Part shown: piece by piece, positions 1-7,097 of the stretch
Layout of the letters: every line of letters starts with the position of its first letter
How positions within the stretch are numbered: the stretch's first letter is position 1
Assembly: GCA_016710625.1 (NCBI GenBank)
Contig: JADJVK010000056.1
Span: 1 to 7,097, forward strand
Length of the DNA: 7,097 nt
Direction of reading: 5' to 3'
From: Saprospiraceae bacterium
Lineage (GTDB): Bacteria > Bacteroidota > Bacteroidia > Chitinophagales > Saprospiraceae
Translations under genes and position numbers: made by a program
Notes under the pieces: generated by a model
Databases searched by the model: none
What the model saw: the letters and a program-made list of their open reading frames with translations, nothing else
Told to the model about the DNA's origin: nothing

Positions 1-2
1 AG

Positions 3-119
3 AAATTGATCATTTTAATCCAATATATTGATAAAAAATCTAAAGTCGATAAAAATAAATTATTCCTCCATTTATGGCGATTGTTGGGAGTTAATACAAA
101 TGGAAAATGGCTTTTTTAA
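3..119 (+). CDS. possible C-terminal end of an upstream gene (partial)
   Basis: The frame starting at base 3 is open from the window edge for 38 codons and stops at 117-119. The product has protein-like composition, with alternating Lys/Asp-rich and Leu/Trp-rich stretches, and ends in NTNGKWLF. I do not recognise the family. The other two plus frames contain early stops, though frame 1 is also open from about 19 to 159. No start codon or ribosome binding site is needed if the gene begins outside the window. An open stretch of this length can arise by chance in AT-rich DNA, and nearby genes carry indels, so the true frame is uncertain. No clear terminator separates it from the next gene. Confidence 0.3.
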   Translation, partial: KLIILIQYIDKKSKVDKNKLFLHLWRLLGVNTNGKWLF

Positions 120-242
120 AACCGAAAAATTGGGGGTTTGCAATGAGAACCTAGGTTATTAATAATATTTTTTAACTTTATATTCCTTCATGTTTTTAGT
201 CTATTTTCAAATAAATACTATCTCTTAATTTTAAGAATTCGC

Positions 243-250
243 TACTTTTA
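243..250 (+). promoter_or_regulatory. candidate Bacteroidota -7 promoter element for the M13 peptidase
   Basis: TACTTTTA matches the Bacteroidota -7 consensus TAnnTTTG at all fixed positions except the last, and lies 12 bases before the ATG at 263. It is followed by CAAAAAAAA, a common arrangement in this phylum, where short A-rich leaders precede the start. No clear TTG -33 element is visible at the expected distance, so the call rests on one weak motif and its position. If correct, the leader would be only a few bases long and there is no Shine-Dalgarno sequence, which is normal for the phylum. Confidence 0.35.
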
Positions 251-262
251 CAAAAAAAATTC

Positions 263-2295
263 ATGAAAAAACTGTTGATTTTTTTGGGCATTTGCTCTTC
301 TTTTATTTTTTGCAAAAACAACCAATCCCCTACTGCTGAAAAAACAGTGGACCCTCTTGCCAGTCATATTGACACAACAGTGAAACCACAAGTCGATTTC
401 TTCGAATATGCAAATGGAAATTGGTTCAAAAACAACCCAATCCCTGCATCAGAGTCAGTGTATGGTATTCTCAAATTATTCAACATACTATTAATAATCA
501 GATCAAAAGTATCTGTGAAAATGCAATGGTTAGCCAAGCAAAAGGACAAATGAACAGAAAATGGGGATTATTACGCCTCAAGGATGGATACAATAAGTAT
601 CGAAAAAGCTGGAATTCAAGGAATAATTCCCTTTTTAAAAGCTGTAGATGATGCTAAATCCGTTGAAGAATTGCTTGCTTATGCTCATACTTTAAGAGAA
701 AATGGCGTCCATCCATTCTATAGTTTTTGGATAGCTCAAGATGATAAAAAGAGTACGGATTATGCTGTTTTTCTTAGGCAAGTGGGGCTGAGTCTTCCTG
801 AAAGAGAATATTATATGAAGCAAGAAGATGATTTCAAAACCATTAGAAATCAATTCGTTGCACACATCAATAATATTTTATCTTTTGCGAAAAAAGATTA
901 TACCAACTTAAATGTTGATGGAAAAGCGATCTTGAATTTAGAAACTGATTTGGCGAAAATAAGTCGAAAAATTGAGGATTTGAGAGACCCCGTAAAGAAT
1001 TACAATAAGGTTGCCACCAAAGATTATGACTCTAAAACTTCGGTTTTGGGATTGGTAAATGGTTTGAATCAATATGGTTTGAGCAAAGCAGATTCTATTG
1101 TGGTGGGTCAACCAGATTTTTTTAGTGCCTTAGTTCCATTATTGAAAAAATATCCAATCCAAACCTAAAAAGTTATATGCATTGGCAGATTTTAAATGAT
1201 TTTACGACCAATTTACCAGCAAACTATAGAGATGAACATTTTTGATTTCTATGGCAAAAATTGAATGGAATTCAAGAACAAAAGCCACGTTGGAAGAAAA
1301 TGGTGGAAAATACGGATGAAAGTTTGGGTGAATTGATTGGACAAATTTATGTGAAAAATACCTGCCAAAAGGCACAAAAGAGAAGTTATTTGAAATGGGC
1401 AATTCCATAAAAGCCGTCTATGCCACCCATATCAAACAATTGGATTGGATGTCAGAAGCCACCAAAACTAAGGCTTTGGACAAATTGAACAAAAATCAAT
1501 ATGAAATTTGGCTATCCAGATAAAATGGAAGGATATGTCCAATCTGAAAATCAATAGAAACAATTACTTATCCAATGTGGTTGCTGTAAACAAATGGGAA
1601 TTTCAATACATGCTAAATAAATATGGTAAGCCTGTGGATAAAACAGAATGGGGCATGACGCCACAAACCTATAATGCCTATTATGACCCAACCAAAAATG
1701 AGATTGTGGTGCCAGGTTGCAATATCATTGTGCCAGGATATGAACGCCAGTTGCCCGATGATGCCATTTTGTACAGCATTATCGGCGGTTCAACTATTGG
1801 TCACGAAATTACTCATGGGTTTGACGACCAAGGAGCTCAATATGATGCAGAAGGAAATCTACACAATTGGTGGACAAAAGAAGATAGTATAAAATTCTTC
1901 ACCAAAACCAAAATGATCGTAGATCAATTCAATCAATATGAGCCCATCAAAGGCATACATGTGAATGGCGCTGCAACTCAGGAGAAAACATTGCTGATTT
2001 AGGTGGAATAGTGATGGGATACGAAGCTTTCAAAAATACGAATCAAGGTAAAAGCAATGAAAAAATCGCAGGATATACTGGTGATCAACGATTTTTCTTA
2101 GGTTATGGGTTTGCTTGGATGATGCAGATAAGAAAGGAGAAATTGACACAACAATTGTTGAGTGATGTCCATTCACCTGCAAAATATCGTGTAAACGGAC
2201 CATTAGTAAATATGGAAGCTTTCCAAAAGGCTTGGAATATACAAGCTGGAGATCCGATGTACAAATCGAAAGAACAGATGATTAAAATTTGGTAA
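263..2295 (+). CDS. pepO: M13 family zinc endopeptidase (neprilysin/PepO-like), exported, with multiple frameshifts
   Basis: This is a zinc metallo-endopeptidase of family M13, which hydrolyses oligopeptides on the amino side of hydrophobic residues. The start at 263 gives a basic-hydrophobic export signal ending SSFIFCKNNQ; Cys17 could be lipidated, but the lipobox is poor. The N-terminal M13 domain opens with DFFEYANGNWFKNNPIP. The catalytic domain shows NAYY (substrate binding, about 1673-1684), HEITH (1802-1816, two zinc His and catalytic Glu), GENIAD (1981-1998, third zinc ligand Glu and Asp), then DVHSPAKYR with the conserved His (2170) and Arg (2188), and the usual C-terminal Trp. As given, it is broken by one-base changes. 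Apparent deletions lie near 468, 549, 565, 1147, 1258, 1356 and 1980. Apparent insertions lie near 1241, 1508 and 1523, and a compensating pair may lie near 1490-1500. Correcting these gives 678 aa, the normal family length, with no other stop. Sequencing error is likelier than decay. The symbol reflects the family, not a proven orthologue. Confidence 0.93.
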
Positions 2296-2302
2296 ATTAG
2301 TA

Positions 2303-2350
2303 ATTGCACTAAAGCCAATTGGAATAACAGTTGGCTTTAGTGCGATTTTT
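2303..2350 (+). terminator. intrinsic terminator of the M13 peptidase gene
   Basis: A perfect 13-bp inverted repeat, GCACTAAAGCCAA (2306-2318) and TTGGCTTTAGTGC (2331-2343), encloses a 12-base loop. It can extend outward by a G-U and two or three A-U pairs, and is followed by TTTTT at 2346-2350. It begins only ten bases after the peptidase stop codon (2293-2295), so it almost certainly ends that transcript. Confidence 0.88.
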
Positions 2351-2516
2351 GGATAAAACTCTACTCTAAAATTATTTATCAATTGATGAAGCCCTTAGAA
2401 TGGGGATTTTTAATTACTCTTTACCTTTTTTGTGTCAAACCAGAAGTTAAGATTAAGAAGCAATATAGCATTGACTAAATTATAAAGAATAAAAAGATGG
2501 AATTTTTTAGAAAAAG

Positions 2517-2549
2517 AAAAAAACCTTCCCTGTCTTTACGGGAAAGGTT
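2517..2549 (-). terminator. minus-strand intrinsic terminator, distal copy (module A)
   Basis: Read on the minus strand, AACCTTTCCC (2549-2540) pairs with GGGAAGGTT (2530-2522) around a 9-base loop, leaving one bulged T. The T-rich tract from 2523 to 2517 follows directly. Adding one base to the short arm would make the stem perfect, so the bulge could be another homopolymer error. On the plus strand the hairpin is followed by CAAAACTTTTT, a poorer tract, so it might act weakly in both directions. It lies about 290 bases beyond the surface-protein stop codon. Confidence 0.65.
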
Positions 2550-2560
2550 CAAAACTTTTT

Positions 2561-2669
2561 ATAACTCATACATATTTTTATTCAATTTGCTAATTGGTTT
2601 AATTTTTGAAAAAAATCCCCTCCTACCTTTGTAGAAGAGGAAATTAACTATTTATAACTCAACATATTT
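2561..2669. repeat. two copies of a short direct repeat next to the tandem terminators
   Basis: ATAACTCATACATATTT (2561-2577) and ATAACTCAACATATTT (2654-2669) differ by a single base insertion. Each lies 44-45 bases from the start of the A7 tract of its own hairpin, so hairpin plus box forms a module present twice with a 92-93 base offset. On the minus strand the box (TGAGTTATAAA at its core) comes before the hairpin. I see no third copy in the window. Confidence 0.75.
2609..2640 (-). terminator. minus-strand intrinsic terminator, proximal copy (module B)
   Basis: On the minus strand, CCTCTTCTAC (2640-2631) pairs over 10 bp with GTAGGAGGGG (2626-2617) around an AAAG tetraloop, then runs into ATTTTTTT (2616-2609). 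Two of the pairs are G-U on this strand and become A/C mismatches on the plus strand, so the RNA that folds is the minus-strand one. It is the first good terminator after the surface-protein gene, about 195 bases past its stop. Confidence 0.7.
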
Positions 2670-2721
2670 GTAATGAATTCACAAATTATAATATATAATA
2701 AATTGTTTTTTGATTTGTTAT

Positions 2722-2751
2722 ATGACTTTACAAACTTCTATGTGTAGTCAT
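2722..2751. other. imperfect hairpin in the 3' flank of the surface-protein gene
   Basis: ATGACT (2722-2727) and AGTCAT (2746-2751) are exact inverted repeats. The stem continues inward past one mismatch with four further pairs, including one G-U, around an 8-base AACTTCTA loop. No T-tract follows on either strand, so it is not a standard intrinsic terminator. It may only protect the 3' end of the minus-strand message, or be chance in AT-rich DNA. Confidence 0.35.
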
Positions 2752-2835
2752 TCAATTTTACATTTTACAATTTTATTATAATGGCTTAATTATTAAGGTT
2801 TTTAGAAAAATATATATGCAATTATTATCTCCAAT

Positions 2836-5800
2836 TTAATTTTTCTTTATCCCAATTGGTACACAAGGTACTGGATAACAAGGGTTTTTGGGTGGTGCAG
2901 TTGAGCAAGCAACAACTGGAGCAATATCAATCAATTGAAAACAACTGTTGTTATTGATATCTCTAACCATTAATTTATATGCAGTTACTCCATCAGCTTT
3001 GAATTGTTTATTATACCCGATAGTAATTGTATTTCCAAAATTGGTTCCACCACTATTCAAAACATTACCTCCTGTTCCTGTTAAAATGTCAGCACCAATT
3101 ACCACTTCATATTTATTGCTTGATCCACCATTTGAAACAGTTGCATTTATTTGGATGGTAAAATAATCATCAGTAGCAATATTATTTGTACCATTGTTGT
3201 TACAAGGGTCAATTGTTGCATTTGCTGTCAAAGTACATTCATTACCATTAATTGGGCATTTTTTTGGTGCAGTAGTTATTGTAGTATTCGGGCTTTTGCA
3301 TGTTGTATCCGTACTATTCACACATCTTGCCAAAATTGTTCTAGGAGTAGTAGAATACAATGGTTTCACAGAGCTCCAAGTAGTTCCATTATTAATACTA
3401 TATTGAATGAAAGTACCTGCTCCGCAATCTTGAACCAAATTGATGGATCCAGTTCTGTTTGGACAAATATTATCATTAACAGACAATACTGGAAGAGAAA
3501 CATTACAAACTGAGCAAGAGGGTGGTGGTGTTACACTTGCTGTTTTTGTACAAGTACTTGCAATATTATCTACTACTGTTATACTCAAAACACCATCACT
3601 GATTAAATATGGACCAAAAGTGGTTGGGCTTCCATAAGTCCCAGTTTGTGGACTATTGGCAATCCATTTACAGTGTAGGATGTATCAACTCCATTTCCAG
3701 TTGGGTTTAGTGTAAAGGTATACTCATCATCGGCTGAATTGGTTAATGTACCTTTATTATTACAGTTACCAATAACTAATCCAATATTATTAATTTCGCA
3801 ACAACCAGAAGGTGCATTTAAGACAGCAGAACAAGTTTCTGTACAACTATTTTTGTCTGTTACTGTAACTGTATATGTTCCAGCCCCAATATTTGAATTT
3901 ATTGCACTAGTCGCACCATTAGACCATAAATAAGTTAATGGTAATGTTCCTCCTGTTACTGTAGTGCTAACACTACCACCATTTTGAGTAAGACAAGTTG
4001 GCTGTGTTGTAGTGCAAGTAATACTAGGTGGACTTGTTGTGTTTTGGATAGTTGCGGAACAAGTACTAGTACAAAAACTAGTTGTACTGGTAACAGTAAC
4101 TGTATAAGTCCCTGCATTCAAGCCAGTTATGGTAGCAGTATTGCCTCCATTACTCCACAAATAAGTTACTCCTGTTGCTGTTGCAGTAGCCGTTCCATTT
4201 GGTGTTGCACAATTGGAGTTGTCCACCTTTGAGCAAGTAACCGTTGGTGGTACAGATGTATTTGAAACTACAGCCGAACAAGTATTAGTACAAGAATTTG
4301 TTGTACTTGTAACTGTTACTGTGTATGTGCCAGCATTCAAACCAGTAATAGTTGCTGTAGTGCCACCATTGCTCCACAAATAAGTTACACTGGTTACAGT
4401 TACAGTATATGTTCCAGCATTCAAACCTGAAATAGTTGCTGTTGTACCACCATTACTCCATAAATAAGTTACTCCAGTTGCTGTTGCAGTAGCAGAACCA
4501 TTGGGGTTGCACAATTGGTATTATCTACCTTACTACAACTCACTGATGGTGTTGAAGAAGAATTTGTAACTATTGTAGAACAAACATTAGAACAAGAATT
4601 AGCAGTATTAGTTACAGTTACATTATAAGTTCCAGCATTCAATCCCGTTATTGTCGCTGTTGTACCTCCATTGCTCCACAAATAAGTTGGATTGGTTGCA
4701 TCGGTAGTAACTGAAGCTGATCCATTTGGTGTTGCACAATTACTATTTTCTACCATAGAACAATTTACAATAGGATTTGTGGTTAAATTAACTATAGTAA
4801 CAAAACAGGTATTTGTGCAAGAACTAGTATTACTAGTTACAGTTACTGTATATGATCCTATATTCAATCCATTTATTGTTGGTGTTGTACTTCCATTACT
4901 CCATAAATAAGTGCATCATTTGCAGTTGCAGTAGCAGAACCATTTGGTGTTGCACAATTTGTATTATCCATTACTGAACAAGCAACTATTGGAAGAGATG
5001 TATTATTAGTAATTATAGCTTGACAAACTGCAGTACATCCTGATATAATATCATCAGTAACAGTAACAGTATATATTCCGGCTGGTTTATTCGAAATTGA
5101 AAATGATGATTCACCAGTACTCAAAGATAAGATAAATGTCCTTGATCACCAGTAGGAAAAATTGTAGCAATACCATTTGCTGGAGAACAAATGGTTTGTG
5201 GAGATGCATTACACGATACACCCAATGTACACGATGGTAAAGCTAAACAATTATTGTCAAAAACTTCAATATCACCTAAAGTTGATTTTGCATCAATAGC
5301 TGTCAAACCGTCTGTAAATCCATCTATATCAATGAAATATGAATTGCCAGGATAACCAGATGAATTACCATTAATATCAGAAATCAAAATACCATAGATA
5401 TTGGTATAAGGTTGAGTTCCTACATTTTCAAATCTTAATGCATCAGACAAACCAACCATTGCATCTTCACATGCATTATCATCTCCACAAGTTCCATAAT
5501 CATTAAATCCAAAGTCTACACCACCTGATGAATTTGTTAATCTTCCATTATAGTTTCCTACACTATATTTTACAGCTTGACTCCAAGTACTACCAGATAA
5601 ATCATATCTAAATACTCTTGATTCATGAGCATACCATTCTAAATCTGTTGGTTTCATAGGATTATTATTTGGTTGAAAACGCTGTGCTAAAGTTCTTTCA
5701 GCTATTAGCATAGAAGAAAAATCATGATTAAATTCAATATCTGAAATCACACCATAATTAACTCTACTCATATTAAAATTTGGGTCTGTTGGATCATTAA

Positions 5801-6712
5801 CACATTGAATTTGAGTTTGAGTAGGTATTTTAGCAATCAAAACCCTACCTGCTGAATTTAATGTTCCATCTGAATTTATTGCCAATGAATATATTGAATT
5901 TTCAGTAACATATCTTGTTAGTCCATTACCTGAAGGATGACTAACATTACAAACACCAACAGTAGTTGGCACAGAATAATACAATCTATTTTGCAATTTA
6001 TTATAACTTACCCCATATACTTGTCTCAAATTAGTCGTAAAAATATTATTTGTGTCATCAGGAGTGCTCGGTAAATGATCATAGGTTCCTAATATTGCTC
6101 CGTTGGTAGCGTTTAGGACATAAATTAACCCATTATCAAGATTACTAACATAAAGTACATTGTTCGTACTATTATAAGTTACATTACCTAATCCAACATA
6201 TTTAGAATAAACCCCGTATTATTTGGAGACGGATCATAAATGGTGTTAGGGAGTGAGGCCAATTTAGTTATTGCTCCAGTAGAACCATTCACTCTAAATA
6301 CATCTCCTCCTGTACCACCAGATACAACTAGAGTAGAAGCTAAATTTTTAGCGGTTAGTCCTGAACTTGTTACAAAAAAATCTGGACTAGAACTTCCATT
6401 TTGTATGTCTATTCCAAATATTTCACCAAGATTTGAAGCTGTCCAAGAACTATGATGATATGCACCATTTGATGGTGCTAACCAATTATTTGGACCATAT
6501 TGCAGTATTCCCATTACAATTTGGTCCTCTAATATCTAAAATAGAAATAACAAACCATTAGGGTCACTTGCTCCTTGAGTTCGATCACCAGAGTAATGAG
6601 TTAAGACAGCCATACCTTTTTGTATTGGTAACGTTCCTGTTTGACCGACAATTCTATTCATAAATAATATAAATAAAACCAATCCCAGATAAAAATTATA
6701 TTTTAAACTCAT
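2836..6712 (-). CDS. large secreted SprB-repeat surface protein (adhesin-like), with multiple frameshifts
   Basis: This is a predicted cell-surface protein of about 1,290 residues. The ATG at 6712 gives a signal peptide with a hydrophobic core (FYLGLVLFILFM) and likely cleavage after IVGQ. Residues of about 25-500 form a Gly/Asn/Asp/Tyr-rich beta domain with phrases such as VLYVSNLDNGLIYVLNA and ESRVFRYDL, suggesting a beta-propeller-like fold and ending STLGDIEVFDNNC. Residues of about 527-960 carry seven YLWS-type SprB/Ig-like units. After them come two related modules (about 967-1065 and 1160-1270) joined by a Cys-rich linker, then a tail NPCYPVPCVPIGIKKN. The reading frame changes near 6546, 6492, 6213, 5122, 4912, 4501 and 3656. 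Six sites fit one lost base; 6492 fits one extra or two lost. Correction gives an uninterrupted product. SprB of Flavobacterium is a gliding adhesin exported by the type IX system. An adhesive role here is inferred, and I see no standard type IX sorting domain. Confidence 0.88.
3830..5130 (-). repeat. array of seven SprB-like repeats inside the surface-protein gene
   Basis: The YLWS motif recurs with its coding sequence near 5119-5129, 4898-4912, 4673-4687, 4455-4469, 4371-4385, 4152-4166 and 3921-3935. Spacing is about 216, 225, 218, 84, 219 and 231 bases. A full unit is about 73 residues: YLWSNGGTTATITGLNAG, then TYTVTVTS, a Cys pair (SCTNTC), a VxCSxV segment and an NCATPNGSATATA linker. 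Units 3, 5 and 6 are most alike; unit 7 lacks the NCATPNG linker and ends in SGCC. The first half matches the SprB repeat (W-S-N-G followed by GTYTVTVTD). The repeats probably form a stiff stalk that projects the N-terminal domain. Confidence 0.88.
4302..4469 (-). repeat. 84-base in-frame tandem half-unit in the SprB array
   Basis: Two adjacent 84-base segments (4386-4469 and 4302-4385) each encode 28 residues starting TYLWSNGGTTATI. The first lacks the Cys pair and linker that complete every other unit. By eye, they differ at 14 of 84 bases but at only 2 of 28 residues (Ser/Thr and Val/Thr), with ten synonymous codon changes. The duplication is therefore in frame and not brand new, or it was derived from another unit in the array. 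Confidence 0.8.
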
Positions 6713-7097
6713 AATAAATATTTTAAGTTACTATATATGTAATAGTATCATTTATAATAAATTGCCTTTTTCTAAATTGTTAAATATTAAGGAATTACAT
6801 TTCCTATAAATACAATTAGTTTTATTCACAATTATGCTTTGTAAATAATTCTATAAAAGGTGAAATAAATTTGATTTGTTAAGAAATTTTTTAAATTATG
6901 TTAAGTACTTATTAATAAGCTAATTAATAAATATAATTTTAATCCAATGAAAATATTTAAATCTATTATTTTCTAAATTATATATAAAATATTTATAAAT
7001 AAAAAATGATTCACATTTAGTAACAAATAAAATTGTCAAATAATAAATTTTATTAAATTTGTTTCATTATCAGATTTAATCATATTCTTATAAAGCT
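6713..7097. other. AT-rich upstream region of the surface-protein gene
   Basis: This 385-base stretch lies upstream of the minus-strand start at 6712 and is extremely A/T-rich. I see no gene in it on either strand. It should contain the promoter of the surface-protein gene, but I could not find a convincing TTG plus TAnnTTTG pair on the minus strand, and there is no Shine-Dalgarno sequence before the ATG. No strong hairpin or repeat stands out above the AT background. Confidence 0.6.

Larger units (their letters stand above)
2351..2835. other. convergent intergenic region, AT-rich, with hairpins
   Basis: This stretch separates the 3' ends of the two convergent genes. It holds two minus-strand terminator-like hairpins (2517-2549 and 2609-2640), each flanked by a copy of the same short sequence, and a third weaker hairpin (2722-2751). 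A 30-codon ATG frame lies at 2386-2478 (+). The rest is A/T-rich sequence in which I see no gene. Confidence 0.7.

Noticed and set aside
118..143. Weak inverted repeat AAAACC...GGTTT after the upstream partial frame
   Set aside because: The stem is only about five pairs with a long loop and no T-tract, so it is not supportable as a terminator.
1202..1408. Minus-strand open frame of 68 codons inside the peptidase gene
   Set aside because: The plus strand here encodes clearly conserved M13 sequence (GELIGQIYVK, KAVYATHIK), so this frame is a shadow.
263..2295. Programmed ribosomal frameshifting to explain the frame changes
   Set aside because: Ten or more shifts in both directions, without slippery heptamers or a shared structure and also present in the neighbouring unrelated gene, fit sequencing indels much better.
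2303..2835. A defence or other novel multi-gene system in the window
   Set aside because: Only two substantial genes exist, both of recognisable surface or exported type, converging and without shared regulation. Nothing supports a linked system.
3151..4910. Several plus-strand open frames of 60-120 codons opposite the surface-protein gene
   Set aside because: They are antisense shadows of the SprB repeats: their Val/Thr/Cys-rich or Ser/Cys-rich composition follows from repetitive coding sequence on the other strand, and they share no family features.
3830..5130. Regular repeats that might suggest a CRISPR array
   Set aside because: Units of about 220 bases are coding throughout, vary synonymously and give a known protein repeat. 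There are no short identical repeats with unique spacers and no cas genes.
13..6948. TTTTAATCCAAT occurs near both window ends (about 14-25 and 6936-6947), which could suggest a flanking repeat or attachment site
   Set aside because: The match is short and AT-rich, flanking bases diverge at once, and there is no integrase or transposase between them. Chance is the better explanation.

Overview
The window is AT-rich DNA that looks like a member of the Bacteroidota. Three things suggest this: a TAnnTTTG-like promoter element close to a start codon, a lipoprotein-type M13 zinc endopeptidase, and a very large secreted surface protein built from SprB-type repeats, a family typical of this phylum. 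The genus cannot be told from this sequence.

Layout: positions 1-119 hold the possible tail of an upstream gene. Positions 263-2295 (+) encode one M13 (neprilysin/PepO-like) metallopeptidase, followed by a strong intrinsic terminator at about 2303-2350. Positions 2351-2835 are an intergenic stretch with two related hairpin modules that read as minus-strand terminators. Positions 2836-6712 (-) encode one surface protein of about 1,290 residues: signal peptide, propeller-like N-terminal domain, seven SprB-like repeats (one only 28 residues long), two related C-terminal modules and a short Cys/Pro tail. Positions 6713-7097 are its AT-rich upstream region. The two main genes converge.

Neither main gene is open in a single frame as given. 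The peptidase is broken by ten net one-base indels plus a possible compensating pair; the surface protein is broken at seven sites. Almost all lie at or next to short homopolymers, and restoring one base each time recovers family-like sequence with the catalytic motifs intact. The simplest reading is two full-length genes with uncorrected sequencing errors; real decay cannot be excluded. The reconstructed lengths are 678 aa and 1,293-1,294 aa.

Functionally, both products are exported: the peptidase probably as a periplasmic or outer-membrane lipoprotein that cleaves peptides, the other as a cell-surface adhesin-like protein. Nothing links them beyond being neighbours. I see no mobile element, CRISPR array, rRNA or tRNA, and no convincing new multi-gene system. 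The least explained features are the paired hairpin modules downstream of the surface gene, the short internal repeat unit, and a C-terminus without a recognisable type IX sorting domain.
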